A DNA stretch of 45,687 nucleotides from Flavobacteriales bacterium (GCA_016713865.1 JADJOG010000026.1:1-45687), one strand, 5' to 3'; numbered from the stretch's first letter, positions 20,540-29,305 are shown. The notes: a model not told the origin generated them from the letters alone. Numbers and translations are program-made.

Positions 20540-22989
20540 ATGAGAACGAATATTTTCGCGGCTATTTCAGTCGCGTTGGCTCTGGTTGCATCAACCACTA
20601 GCCAAGGGCAGCAATTCACCAATCCGGGTGCGCAAGGATGGTGGCATACCGTAAATGCCGGTACCAATCCGCAGCCAACGCGCGGGGTTAGCATGGGGAA
20701 TGCAGGCGTGGGGCCATACCCGTCTGCTTTCCAAGTCCGTGGTGAGTTGACATGGACGCAGACCCCTGAGGTCTTCCGCACCAACGCCCCCACCACAGCC
20801 AGCACCTATTGGCGCATGTTCCAAGGCGGCACCGGTGCAGGCAACGAGCGTGGGCAACTCTTCGCCGATCCGAGCGCCACGCATTTCAACATCAATGCGC
20901 CGCAAGGCCATCTGCGGCTGCACACGAACACGGTGGAGCGGATGCGGGTGAATGCTTCGGGCAGCTATACGATCGGCAGCTTCGCGGCGCAGCTGGCCAG
21001 CGGTTTCGTTGGTGTGAGCCCGAACAGCACGCTATGGTCCGGCGGTGGACCAGGGCCTTTCAGTCGATTGCACTTGCATGATGGCACAGGGCCATCAACT
21101 GGGAGCTATCGGCCATGGATGAAGAACGGCTTAACGTTCACCGGCAATCAGGATCATGGGTTCCTGGGCCAGAAGGCTGGTGCCGTTGACTACACGGACA
21201 TGGTGCTTCATTGGAGCGATAATCCGGGCCTTTTCTTGAAGATCGGCTGCGCTTCATCTTCACCAGCGGCTACAGCGCAGCGGCTGCCAGTGGTGCACAA
21301 AGCACCGAAGGCCTTGAGGCCATGCGGATCTTCCCGATCAGGTACGATGAGGCGTATGTGGGCATTGGCGATTTCTACGCCGCCAACCTGGCCAATCCCT
21401 TGATTACGGAACCCACGGAACGCGTGGATATGGTGAATGGCCGCCTGCGCATCCGTGAGTTGCCGAACAATCCCGAGCACACCGGACCTTACCGCGTGAT
21501 GGTAGTTGATGATTCGCCTGCACCCAGCGCGGAGCGCGGCGTGGTGAAGTGGGCCACCTTGCCTACGAACCCTGGCGGCGCGGATTGCGATTGGACCTTG
21601 CTTGGTGGTGTGAACAACAACAACGTGGTAACCGCAGTGGGTGCAAGTACGACCTGCCCGAACGATGCCAATCTCGTTGGCGTCGGTACGACGAATCCAT
21701 GGGCGAAGCTGCATGTCAGGATGGGTACGAGCAGTGGAGTTTCAGTTGGAACTGCTGGTCTGTTCAATTTGGATGGTATAGGCGGTAAGGCGGGAGAATT
21801 CATTGTGAATGGACCTGCTTCGGCTAACATTGGAGTGAATGTATCGGCAACGGGTGCTCAAAGCTCGTTGTGGACCGAGGGGAACATAGGTCTGCGCTCG
21901 AACGCGACCGCGAATGTCGCGGGCTATACATACAGCAATCGAGCTTACGAGGCCATCGCTGGTGTTGCCTCTGGTGTGCAGGTCAAGGATAATTTCATCC
22001 TTGACGGTCAAACGATCCTAGCCTCAGGCAGTTCAGTAGTGGATAACTATGGCATACGTGCGAAGCTCTGGAATTATGGCACCGCGACGAATAATTACGG
22101 TGGGCATTTTTGGTCATGGGCGCCGCAAGGGCTGCTAACGAATAGCTACGGCATCAAGGCGCTTGCTGAGGGTGGAGCGAACAACTACGGTCTGCACGCA
22201 TACGCGCCGGTTTCACCGACTAGCATAGCAGCATATGTGCATGGCAGCGGTGTAATAACTGACGGTCCGTGGGGCCATTCGGACGCCGGTCTGAAAATCG
22301 GAATTGAGGACGTGGCGCCGGAAGATGCGGCCAGCAAACTCGACCTGCTCAGGGTGCATACCTATGCATACAATACGGAGGAGTACCCGTACATGGGCCT
22401 CCCAATGGGGAATCAAGTCGGCCTCTTGGCGCAAGAACTGGAAGAGGTGCTCCCAGAGCTAGTCATGGAAGTGAATGCTCCAGAGCATCGGGATCGAGAA
22501 GGGAATTTGCTTCAAGCCTCCATGCCGATAAAAGTGGTGAACCAAACTGCACTGATTCCCTACCTCATCACAGGCCATCAGGCACAACAGCGCGAGATGG
22601 AGTCCCTCCGTGTCGCCATGCAAGAACTGCGCGAGCAACTCGCCGCCTGTTGCGCCAACCCGAGTTCCGATCACCGCATGGCGCCAACACCTGCCAACGC
22701 ATCAGCAGATGAATTGCTCCTTGGCCAGGAGCGCCTCTTGCGCATTGCGCCCAACCCCTTCACCGATCGCACCACGCTCTATTACACCACCGAGCGCAGC
22801 GGTCGCGTGCAGCTTTTGGCCAACAGCGCCGATGGCCGCGACCTGCGCATCCTGAGCGAGGCGCAGCGTGAAGCGGGCGCGTACCAGTTCGAGTGGAGCA
22901 CGGAGAACCTCGCACCCGGCGTGTACTACGTGACGCTGCTGCTCGATGGCGAGCCGCTCGTGAAGCGTGCCATGAAAGTGGGCAGGTAG
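20540..22989 (+). CDS. Surface protein with S74 intramolecular chaperone domain and T9SS type A sorting domain
   Basis: About 816 residues after one frame break near 21240. It begins MRTNIFAAISVALALVAS (signal peptide). The middle consists of repetitive beta-rich sequence of tail-fibre/adhesin type (GNERGQLFADPSATHFNIN; NYGIRAKLWNYG, NYGGHFWSWAPQG, SYGIKALAEGG, NYGLHAYAP). Near 22,275-22,465 is an endosialidase-type S74 domain with the self-cleavage signature SDAGLKIGIEDV and the following GLLAQELEEVLPELV, then a coiled coil. The end is a T9SS sorting domain (LLRIAPNPFTDRTTLYY ... APGVYYVTLLLDGEPLVKR). S74 domains trimerise beta-helical fibres and then cleave themselves off; here cleavage at the Ser would release the part carrying the sorting signal unless it occurs after export, which is unusual. 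Confidence 0.8.
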
Positions 22990-23010
22990 CCTGCTCAAAT
23001 AGAATAGTGC

Positions 23011-23067
23011 GACGCCGGATGGTCCGCAAAGGCGCTGCGCCTCTGGGCTATCCGGCGTCTCGCTTTT
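23011..23067 (+). terminator. Intrinsic terminator after the S74/T9SS gene
   Basis: Perfect 10-bp stem GACGCCGGAT / ATCCGGCGTC (23011-23020 with 23050-23059) enclosing a smaller GCGC hairpin, followed by TCGCTTTT. It lies 22 bases beyond the stop. Confidence 0.65.
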
Positions 23068-23108
23068 CACGCGTGCTGCCGCCAAATCCTGCGCCCCTGC
23101 GCTCAGCC

Positions 23109-23116
23109 TACATTCG
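23109..23116 (+). promoter_or_regulatory. -7-like promoter element for the first cyclase
   Basis: TACATTCG followed by CGGCCCG, 41 bases before the ATG, directly after the preceding terminator. Confidence 0.35.
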
Positions 23117-23157
23117 CGGCCCGCGAAGCGAAACGGTACGCGATGCGGGTGTGAATC

Positions 23158-24201
23158 ATGAACGCCATCACGCGCCATAAGCTGCGGAAGATCGCCAAGT
23201 ACGCATTGGTGGCCGTGCTGGTGGCGTGGGTGCTCACGCTCTTCAGCGGCGATGGTCTCAGCGTAGCCGTTACCGGCGCATGGATGCTGCTCGGCCTTTG
23301 GACCGGCGTGCTCGAGGAGTACTTCTTCGGTCGCCGGTTCCGCGCGCTGGCGGTTCCGCTCCAGTTCATCGGCAAGGCGCTTCTGGTGAATCTGCTCACC
23401 GTGCTGCTCATCGGCATCGCATGGCTCTGGGATTCGGAGCGCTTCACCATGCTGGCTAGCGATGCGCCTTATCGCATGCACGAGATCTTCGGCATGGCGC
23501 AGTTCTATCGCCTTGCGCTGCGCGTGGTAGTGGTGAGCTCCATCGCGATCCTCGTGGTGCAGGTGGAGGAGTGGATGGGCCGTCGCACCTTCATGGGTTT
23601 CCTGCTCGGCCGCTACGAGCGGCCCAAGCGCGAGGAGCGCGTGGTGCTCACGCTCGACCTCGTGAGCAGCACCGAGATCGCCGAGCGGCTGGGCGATCTG
23701 CGCTATTACCGTTTCCTCAACCATGTATACTCGCTCATGACCGATGCCGTGCTGCGCAACGAGGCCGACATCCATAAATACGTGGGCGACGAGGTGATCT
23801 TCACCTGGCCCATGCGCATCGGCACGCGCCAGCTCAACTGCCTGGACCTCTACTTCGACATCACCGCGCGGATCACGGAGCACAAGAACGACTTCCTGCG
23901 CGAGTACAAATTGTTGCCGCACTTCCGCGCCAGGCTACATGGCGGCCGCGTGATCAGCGCGCAGGTGAACCACATCAAGCGCACGGTTGATCTCAGCGGC
24001 GACGTGATGAACAGCGTGAGCCGCATGCTAGGGCTGGCCAAGACCATGAAGGTCGATATCCTCGTATCGGCCGAACTGCTCGAGCGCATGCCCGATGCAG
24101 CAACGCGCTTCCGGATCGGTCCGCAGCACATTGTTCCGGTGAAGGGTAAGCGCCGCGAAGTGCGCGTGCATGGCTTGGAACGAATCGCCCTGGCGCCATG
24201 A
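23158..24201 (+). CDS. Membrane-anchored class III nucleotidyl cyclase (adenylate-type residues)
   Basis: 347 residues, intact. Residues 1-135 hold four to five hydrophobic helices; the cyclase domain spans about 160-340. Catalytic elements are present: first metal Asp167 in TLDLVSST, second metal Asp211 in HKYVGDEV, the transition-state pair Asn285/Arg289 in GDVMNSVSR, and adenine-specifying residues Lys207 and Asp278 (TVDLSG). It should therefore make cAMP from ATP on the cytoplasmic side of the inner membrane. The stop overlaps the next ATG as ATGA, so the downstream secreted protein is translationally coupled and may be a sensory or accessory partner. A related but distinct cyclase lies convergently 1.1 kb away. 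The substrate is inferred from residues only. Confidence 0.85.
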   Translation: MNAITRHKLRKIAKYALVAVLVAWVLTLFSGDGLSVAVTGAWMLLGLWTGVLEEYFFGRRFRALAVPLQFIGKALLVNLLTVLLIGIAWLWDSERFTMLASDAPYRMHEIFGMAQFYRLALRVVVVSSIAILVVQVEEWMGRRTFMGFLLGRYERPKREERVVLTLDLVSSTEIAERLGDLRYYRFLNHVYSLMTDAVLRNEADIHKYVGDEVIFTWPMRIGTRQLNCLDLYFDITARITEHKNDFLREYKLLPHFRARLHGGRVISAQVNHIKRTVDLSGDVMNSVSRMLGLAKTMKVDILVSAELLERMPDAATRFRIGPQHIVPVKGKRREVRVHGLERIALAP

Positions 24202-25290
24202 GGCCGTTGATGCTCGGGCTGTTCGTCTGTTCGCTGGCCGTTGCCGCGCAAGTGCCCGTACCCTTCGTGGCGTCGCCGGATCGTTTCATGGTGTTCGCCA
24301 ATGGTCGTTTCGAGAAGCTCGAGCCTCGTCCGCCTGCGCTGGTACACGCCATGGACGACCGTGTTGTTTACCGCGACCATAGCGGCCAGCTGAAAGTGTT
24401 CATGCCCGAAGGGCGGCGCTTGCACCTGCTCGATCGCAGCGGTTCCGCTCCGCGCGGCACGCGAGCGCGCATCTGCTGGCTGAGTTCCGATACGCTGAAG
24501 ACCATGCGCGAAGGACGCCCGGCATCCATCGCCTTGCACGTGGAGGACTTCAGCGTGAGCGATAGGCGTGGTGGTCTTCCACGACAGTGCCATGCACGAA
24601 CTGAATGTGCTGTGGCGCGGCCGACAGACCACCCTTGCGAAGTTGGAGCGCAGCAGCGTGCGGCCGCAGTGGAGCCAAGGCAGCAACAATGTGGCCTTCT
24701 TCAATAAGGAGCAGGGCAGCCTCCGGGCCTTCTATCACGGTGCGGTGCGCACCCTTTGCGACAGCGCCGATTTCGCGCTCGTGGTCACTGGTGGCGATGT
24801 GCTCGCATGGTGGGACCCGCGCGCCATGCAGTTCAAGGCTTTGCATCGCGGACAGGAGTTCGAGCTCTCCGATCTGCGGCCAGCCGATGCGCGCGCGGGC
24901 GCTGGATTGGTTGCCTTCGTTGATGGCAATGGCCGGCTCAAGTGCTTCGAGGGCGGCAAGGTGCATCGTGTGATGGACGAAGCGCCCAGCGGCTTCTGGG
25001 TGAAGGACAGCTTGCTCCTTTACTTGGATCACGGCCGTTTCATGCGCTTCCAGGATGGCCGTTCGGTGCAGGTCGAGGCATTCGTTCCCGAGCAATGGGA
25101 GGTGGATGGCGGCCTGCTCGGCTGGCTCGATATGAACCGCGAGCTGCGCGGCCTCAAGGGCGATGATCGCTTCCGCTTCGGCACCGAGGCGGCGATTGCG
25201 CGCTTCGATCTCTTCGGCCAAGCCGTGATTTATCGAAGCCCGCTCGGGAACATGGTGGTGGCCACGCGCCGCCGCACTTGGATCTATTGA
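24198..25290 (+). CDS. Secreted propeller-like protein coupled to the cyclase
   Basis: About 363 residues after a frame break near 24565 (VEDFSVSD to VVVFHDSAMHEL). Signal peptide MRPLMLGLFVCSLAVAA. The rest is a repeating strand pattern of about 40-45 residues, each unit showing a D/G-x-G turn and an aromatic strand (YRDHSGQLKVF, VVVFHDSAMHELNVLW, VAFFNKEQGSLRAFY, VLAWWDPRAMQFKAL, LVAFVDGNGRLKCFEGG, LLLYLDHGRFMRFQDG, LLGWLDMNRELRGLKG), consistent with a beta-propeller. No enzyme motif is visible and I do not recognise a named family. ATGA overlap with the cyclase suggests a shared function, perhaps a periplasmic ligand sensor. Its stop overlaps the convergent second cyclase gene by seven bases. 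Confidence 0.6.
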
Positions 25291-26360
25291 GCCTTGGCCT
25301 GCCGCGCCTTGGCTTCCTCCTCCTCGATCATCGTCCACAGGCTGATGGCCGCGCGCCTGCCTTTGAGCGCGATGCTCCCGATCTCGCGAACCGGGAGCGG
25401 GCCCTTCGTGAGCAGAAGGTCCAGGAGCTCTTTGCTCATCAGGTTGTCCACGCCGTGCTCGTTGCAGGTGTTCTGGATGCGCGCCGCGGTATTCACCACA
25501 TCGCCGCTGAAGATGCGCTCGCGTTTCACAAGGCCCACTTCGCCGGTGGTCACTTCGCCGTAATGGAATCCAGCCTTGAAGGCTGGTGCGATGCCGTAGC
25601 GCGCGCGGTAATGCCCTTCGCGTTGCCGCAATTTAGCCCGTATGTCGCGGAAGCACCGGATGCAGCGCTGCTTGTTCAAGCCCCGGCGCAATGGCCAGCT
25701 CACGCTGATCTCGTCGCCCACGTATTGGTAGATCTCGCCGCGCGAGAATACGATCGGGTCCGTGATGTCGGTGAACAGTTCGTTCAGGAGCTGGAAGTAG
25801 CGCACATGGCCGAGGTCCTCGGCGATGGCGGTGGATGAGCGCATGTCGAGGAACATGAAGATGCGCAGCTCCTGCTTCGGCCTATGATAGCGCCCGATGA
25901 GGTGCGCGACGCTGCCGTTGCCATATCGATCATTCAATCGGACCATGAGCATGGTGCCGCCCATGAGCAAGGTCCAGTAGAGGTAATGTACCAGCCATTT
26001 CAAGCTGAAGAGCCGTTCGGCTAAAGCGCCGCCCACAGGGTCGATCCATGCGGGCAGTGCGGCGCCGGTCAGGGCTAGGACAGCGACCATCAGGCAGGCG
26101 ACGATGCCGAATGCCGGCAGGAATGGCATGCTCCGTAGGCGTGGGCGCAGCAGAAAGATGTACGCACCGCCGCCGAACAGTCCGGCGATCACGGATATGA
26201 AGAAATGCTCATCGAACCGTTGGAGCAGGTCGCTGCTTGCGCCGTGCTCATTCAGTGCGTCGTGCTCGAAAAGCGCCGCGATCGATCCGATGATCACCCA
26301 CGAAAGCGTGATGCGCAGGGTGCGGTTGGTGCGCAGCCGAAAGCGGGCAAGGTCCTCCAT
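25284..26360 (-). CDS. Second membrane-anchored class III nucleotidyl cyclase
   Basis: 358 residues, intact. Several hydrophobic helices (about 18-35, 52-72, 83-105, 122-142) precede a cyclase domain from about residue 160. Metal ligands Asp172 (FLDMRSST) and Asp216 (YQYVGDEI) and the Asn290/Arg294 pair (GDVVNTAARIQ) are present, so catalysis is expected. Unlike its neighbour, the positions that read adenine hold Gln212 and Ile283 in place of Lys and Asp, so its nucleotide preference is less certain. The message appears nearly leaderless: TACTTTCG ends eight bases before the ATG. The gene ends overlapping the opposing propeller-like gene. Confidence 0.85.
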   Translation of the reverse strand: MEDLARFRLRTNRTLRITLSWVIIGSIAALFEHDALNEHGASSDLLQRFDEHFFISVIAGLFGGGAYIFLLRPRLRSMPFLPAFGIVACLMVAVLALTGAALPAWIDPVGGALAERLFSLKWLVHYLYWTLLMGGTMLMVRLNDRYGNGSVAHLIGRYHRPKQELRIFMFLDMRSSTAIAEDLGHVRYFQLLNELFTDITDPIVFSRGEIYQYVGDEISVSWPLRRGLNKQRCIRCFRDIRAKLRQREGHYRARYGIAPAFKAGFHYGEVTTGEVGLVKRERIFSGDVVNTAARIQNTCNEHGVDNLMSKELLDLLLTKGPLPVREIGSIALKGRRAAISLWTMIEEEEAKARQAKAQ

Positions 26361-26368
26361 GGGGGCGG

Positions 26369-26376
26369 CGAAAGTA
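26369..26376 (-). promoter_or_regulatory. -7-like promoter element for the second cyclase
   Basis: TACTTTCG then CCGCCCCC and the ATG on the minus strand; the eight-base gap implies a very short leader. Confidence 0.5.
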
Positions 26377-26398
26377 GAAGCGGCTTTCGCGGGTCATG

Positions 26399-26746
26399 TT
26401 AAGCCTGTTTGACCCGTCGTGACCTTGGCTGAATGATCATGTAATACCAAGCTACCAAAGCCAAACCGAGAACGAACAATGGCGCGGCCAGGATGCGATG
26501 CTCTTCGGCGAACCAGAACTCGGTGATCATCCAAAGGCCGTTGGCCATGATCCAGCACACCACAGCAAGGCCGTGCAGCAATTCGCAAGTATCACTGCGC
26601 AGGCGCCAAGCGATCCAGATGGCCCATGCCAGAGTGGGCACGAAGAGCGCCAAGCCCAGCGGTTTCCAGATCATCACCCAGCAGAGGTCCTTCAATAACC
26701 AGAGCACGATGTGGAAATTCTCCGTGGCGCGCAGGGAGGTGAACAT
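26399..26746 (-). CDS. Small integral membrane protein of unknown function
   Basis: 115 residues with three to four hydrophobic helices: FHIVLWLLKDLCWVMIW, LALFVPTLAWAIWIAW, LLHGLAVVCWIMANGLWMI and LAAPLFVLGLALVAWYYMI. It ends in a basic tail (QPRSRRVKQA), probably cytoplasmic. I do not recognise the family; similar about 115-residue membrane proteins with many tryptophans occur in Bacteroidota without assigned function. It starts 17 bases after a -7-like element and is divergent from the secreted protein at 26825, with which it shares a 78-base gap. Confidence 0.6.
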   Translation of the reverse strand: MFTSLRATENFHIVLWLLKDLCWVMIWKPLGLALFVPTLAWAIWIAWRLRSDTCELLHGLAVVCWIMANGLWMITEFWFAEEHRILAAPLFVLGLALVAWYYMIIQPRSRRVKQA

Positions 26747-26763
26747 GGACAGTTGGTTTCGCG

Positions 26764-26771
26764 CAAAGATG
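26764..26771 (-). promoter_or_regulatory. -7-like promoter element for the small membrane protein
   Basis: CATCTTTG on the minus strand, one mismatch to TAnnTTTG, 17 bases before the ATG. Confidence 0.35.
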
Positions 26772-26810
26772 GATCCGTCGAAGATTCGCCACCTTCGCCG
26801 CCGATACAGC

Positions 26811-26818
26811 TACTTTAC
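26811..26818 (+). promoter_or_regulatory. -7-like promoter element for the CRD-like secreted protein
   Basis: TACTTTAC, six bases before ATG at 26825; supports that start over upstream in-frame codons. Confidence 0.35.
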
Positions 26819-26824
26819 AATCGT

Positions 26825-27406
26825 ATGCAGTTGGGGAAGAACGTGACGCGAGTGCTGATGGCCATGCTGCTGATCGCTGCGGTGGCCGATTGCCAGGCCT
26901 TCCACATCCGTCTTTATGGCCTTGTTACCGAGCACTTCTCGGGCGATGGCATGAAGGGCGTTCAGGTCCGACTCGTGAAGGACAGCGTGGAGCGCGAGAT
27001 GGTGTTCACGAACCACAAAGGCAGTTATGAGATCTACTTAGAGCGAGGCTATGAGTACCAGGTGTGGTTCTATCGCGACGACCTCGTGCCCAAATTCGTC
27101 CGGATAGACGCTCGTGGCATCCCGCTTTTCCCCGATGTCCCGTTCTATGAGATGGATGTGCAGATGACCATGTTCGCGCTGATCGCGGGCTTCGACTTCT
27201 CCGTCTTCGATGAGCCCGTGGCGCTGGCCAGCTACAAGCACAGCGTGCGCAACCTGAGCTGGGATATCGATTGGACCGAAGCCCGGCAAGCCGCCATCGC
27301 ACGTGTGATGGTGCTTTATGATCGGGCCATCGCCGACCTGAAGAAGCAGGCCATGGCGGATAATCGCAAGGCCAAGAACAAGAAGCGCAAGCGGGCCTAC
27401 TTCTGA
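26825..27406 (+). CDS. Secreted protein with carboxypeptidase-regulatory-like beta-sandwich
   Basis: 193 residues, start MQLGKNVTRVLMAMLLIAAV chosen because it gives a signal peptide and lies six bases past a -7-like element. After cleavage a CRD-like domain follows (IRLYGLVTEHFSGDGMKGVQVRLVKD ... GSYEIYLERGYEYQVWFYRDD). A conserved tail (GFDFSVFDEPVALASY ... LSWDIDWTEARQAAI) continues into a highly basic C-terminus (NRKAKNKKRKRAYF). Function is unknown; such domains usually bind or scaffold in the periplasm. It is paralogous in layout to the gene at 29449. Its last ten bases overlap the convergent folP gene. Confidence 0.65.
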   Translation: MQLGKNVTRVLMAMLLIAAVADCQAFHIRLYGLVTEHFSGDGMKGVQVRLVKDSVEREMVFTNHKGSYEIYLERGYEYQVWFYRDDLVPKFVRIDARGIPLFPDVPFYEMDVQMTMFALIAGFDFSVFDEPVALASYKHSVRNLSWDIDWTEARQAAIARVMVLYDRAIADLKKQAMADNRKAKNKKRKRAYF

Positions 27407-28254
27407 CCCCGGAGCGCGCTCACGAGGCGCGCGCACTGAACGGCCTCTTTCACATCGTGAACCCGGAGGATGCCCGCCCCTCGCAATAGCGCGATGGTGT
27501 TGAGCGATGTGGTCCCATTGAGCGCGTCGGCAGGAGTGGTGCCGAGCACCTCGTTGATCATGCGCTTGCGCGAGAGCCCTACGAGCAGCGGTTCGCCTAA
27601 AGCCCCGATCCGTTCAAGTCCGTTTAGCAGGACATAGTTGTGGGCGGTGGTCTTCCCGAATCCGAAGCCGGGATCCAGCACGATATCCGCGATGCCTGCT
27701 TCGCGCGCCGCACGGAGCCTCGCGCTCAAGAAGAAGGTCACCTCTGCGAGTACATCGCCGTAATGCGGCGCCACTTGCATGGTTCGCGGGCTGCCCTGCA
27801 TGTGCATGAGGATGTAGGGCACGCCCGCCCGCGCAACAGTGGGCAGCATAGCGTCATCGAGCAGCCCTGCACCGATATCGTTCACCAAGCCTGCTCCAGC
27901 ATGCACCGCCTGCTCGGCTACATGCGCGCGCCAGGTATCGATGCTCAGGAGCGCATCAGGGAATCGCGCATGCACGGCTTCCAGGCACGGCAGCACGCGG
28001 CGTAGTTCCTCTTCCAACGGAACTTCATCGGATCCCGGCCGCGAACTGGCGCCACCGATGTCCAGGATCGACGCGCCTTCTTCGAGCATCTGTTCGGCTC
28101 GGCGCAGCGCATCATCGAGGCCCACACGGCTCTGAGCATGGAAGGAATCCGGCGTGACATTCAGGATGCCCATGACGGCGGGCAAGGGCACTTGAACCAG
28201 CCGGTCCTTCACCCGCCAGATCGCATGTTTCGCCGCGCTACTTTCGCCCGCCAT
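27397..28254 (-). CDS. folP: Dihydropteroate synthase
   Basis: 285 residues. It condenses 7,8-dihydropterin pyrophosphate with p-aminobenzoate to give dihydropteroate in folate synthesis; this is the sulfonamide target. Diagnostic motifs occur in order: MGILNVTPDSF, ILDIGGASSRPGSDEV, LLSIDTWRAHVAEQA, GLVNDIGAG, YILMHMQGSPRTMQ, IVLDPGFGFGKT, LLVGLSRKRMI and the C-terminal LRVHDVKEA. The mapped start adds about 28 residues before the barrel; a GTG at codon 16 is an alternative that would not overlap the divergent promoter. It is divergent from DUF1599 with only 23 bases between starts, a neighbourhood common in Bacteroidota. Confidence 0.95.
   Translation of the reverse strand: MAGESSAAKHAIWRVKDRLVQVPLPAVMGILNVTPDSFHAQSRVGLDDALRRAEQMLEEGASILDIGGASSRPGSDEVPLEEELRRVLPCLEAVHARFPDALLSIDTWRAHVAEQAVHAGAGLVNDIGAGLLDDAMLPTVARAGVPYILMHMQGSPRTMQVAPHYGDVLAEVTFFLSARLRAAREAGIADIVLDPGFGFGKTTAHNYVLLNGLERIGALGEPLLVGLSRKRMINEVLGTTPADALNGTTSLNTIALLRGAGILRVHDVKEAVQCARLVSALRGQK
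28239..28246 (+). promoter_or_regulatory. -7-like promoter element for the DUF1599 gene, inside the folP 5' end
   Basis: TACTTTCG followed by CCCGCC, 31 bases before the ATG at 28278. It lies within the first codons of folP as mapped. Confidence 0.45.
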
Positions 28255-28277
28255 CGGGCCGCAAGATCGCTTCGCGC

Positions 28278-28823
28278 ATGGATCGCACGCTACAGCAATA
28301 CGACAACGTCATCAACGAGTGCCACGAGCTCTTCGCCAAGAAGGCCAAGGACTATGGCACCGCATGGCGCATCCTCCGCGTGCCATCGCTCACGGATCAA
28401 ATCTTCATCAAGGCGCAACGCATCCGCACCTTGCAAGAGGTGGGGGAGAGCAAGGTGGGCGAGGGCATCCGGCCAGAGCTCATCGGGATCATCAACTACG
28501 CGGCCATGGCGCTTGTGCAATTGGAGCGCGGCGTGGTGGATGCCCCGGACATGGATGCCAGCGCCGCATCGGAGCACGTGCTCGCTCAACTTCGCCATGC
28601 GCGCGACCTAATGACGCGCAAGAACCACGATTATGGCGAGGCCTGGCGCGGCATGCGCGTAAGCTCCTTGGTCGACCTGATCCTGATGAAGCTCCTGCGC
28701 ATCAAGAGCATCGAGGATAATGGATACACCACGCTCGTGAGCGAAGGCATCGATGCCAACTTCCTCGACATCGTGAACTACGCCGTGTTCGCGATGATCC
28801 AACTCGACGAGGGCAAGGGTTAA
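28278..28823 (+). CDS. DUF1599 (nucleotide modification associated domain 1) protein
   Basis: 181 residues made of two tandem copies of an about 80-residue unit. The first has CHELFAKKAKDYGTAWRILR, SLTDQIFIKAQRIRTLQE and GIINYAAMALVQLE. The second repeats this as ARDLMTRKNHDYGEAWRGMR, SLVDLILMKLLRIKSIED and DIVNYAVFAMIQLD. This duplication and the KxxDYGxAWR motif identify DUF1599 (Pfam nucleotide modification associated domain 1). The biochemical role is not established; the acidic and KDYG residues suggest nucleotide handling. It is intact, and its TAA overlaps the opposing NTF2-like stop in TTAA. Confidence 0.9.
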   Translation: MDRTLQQYDNVINECHELFAKKAKDYGTAWRILRVPSLTDQIFIKAQRIRTLQEVGESKVGEGIRPELIGIINYAAMALVQLERGVVDAPDMDASAASEHVLAQLRHARDLMTRKNHDYGEAWRGMRVSSLVDLILMKLLRIKSIEDNGYTTLVSEGIDANFLDIVNYAVFAMIQLDEGKG

Positions 28824-29293
28824 TTCCGGAATGGCCCCAAAGGGCTTGGCGGGCAATCGGCTGTCTGGCGCGTGTACACGCAGTTCGTTACGCGCCAGCC
28901 ATTGCTGCCCTTGACCAAGGTGAATATGTCCACTCCGCAATGCGAGAATGCACCGTCGATATGGAAATCGTAGGGCGTGGTCACTGTTGCCAACGGTCCA
29001 TCGATCCGCCCCACGGGATGCCAGTACCGCTCAACATAGCGCTCTTTGCCTTGAGCTAAGCGCACCAGATAATCGGCATTCGTGACGGTGCGCACAGGTG
29101 ATTGCCCGTTCGGGGTGAAGGCTTGAAGCACGCCCTCCCGCACCAAGGTCTCGGCCATTGCGACCGTATCGCGTGCCGTCATAGCGCCGAAGAAGCGATC
29201 AATCACTGAGAGCACCTCGCGCTCGGCTTCAGTTTGAGCCCTACAAGTGATGGCGAGCGTGCAGGCGAGCAGCAATGGAGCTATACGGTTCAT
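28820..29293 (-). CDS. Secreted NTF2/SnoaL-like protein
   Basis: 157 residues from MNRIAPLLLACTLAITCRA, a short signal peptide; longer in-frame upstream codons are rejected because a -7-like TACCTTGA sits four bases before this ATG. The mature part has the cone-shaped NTF2-like pattern: VIDRFFGAMTARDTVAMAE, a mid-domain strand region, VTTPYDFHIDGAFSHCGVDIFTLV and NGWRVTNCVYTRQ. Members of this fold are often small enzymes or binding modules; no catalytic residue can be assigned. Two cysteines (SHCG and TNCV) might pair in the periplasm. Confidence 0.75.
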   Translation of the reverse strand: MNRIAPLLLACTLAITCRAQTEAEREVLSVIDRFFGAMTARDTVAMAETLVREGVLQAFTPNGQSPVRTVTNADYLVRLAQGKERYVERYWHPVGRIDGPLATVTTPYDFHIDGAFSHCGVDIFTLVKGSNGWRVTNCVYTRQTADCPPSPLGPFRN

Positions 29294-29297
29294 GCGG

Positions 29298-29305
29298 TCA
29301 AGGTA
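29298..29305 (-). promoter_or_regulatory. -7-like promoter element for the NTF2-like gene
   Basis: TACCTTGA then CCGC and ATG on the minus strand; a degenerate match, but spaced as at other near-leaderless starts here. Confidence 0.25.

Noticed and set aside
22265..22470. Endosialidase-type S74 domain as evidence of a prophage
   Set aside because: The protein has a signal peptide and a T9SS sorting domain, and no phage structural, integrase or lysis genes occur nearby.
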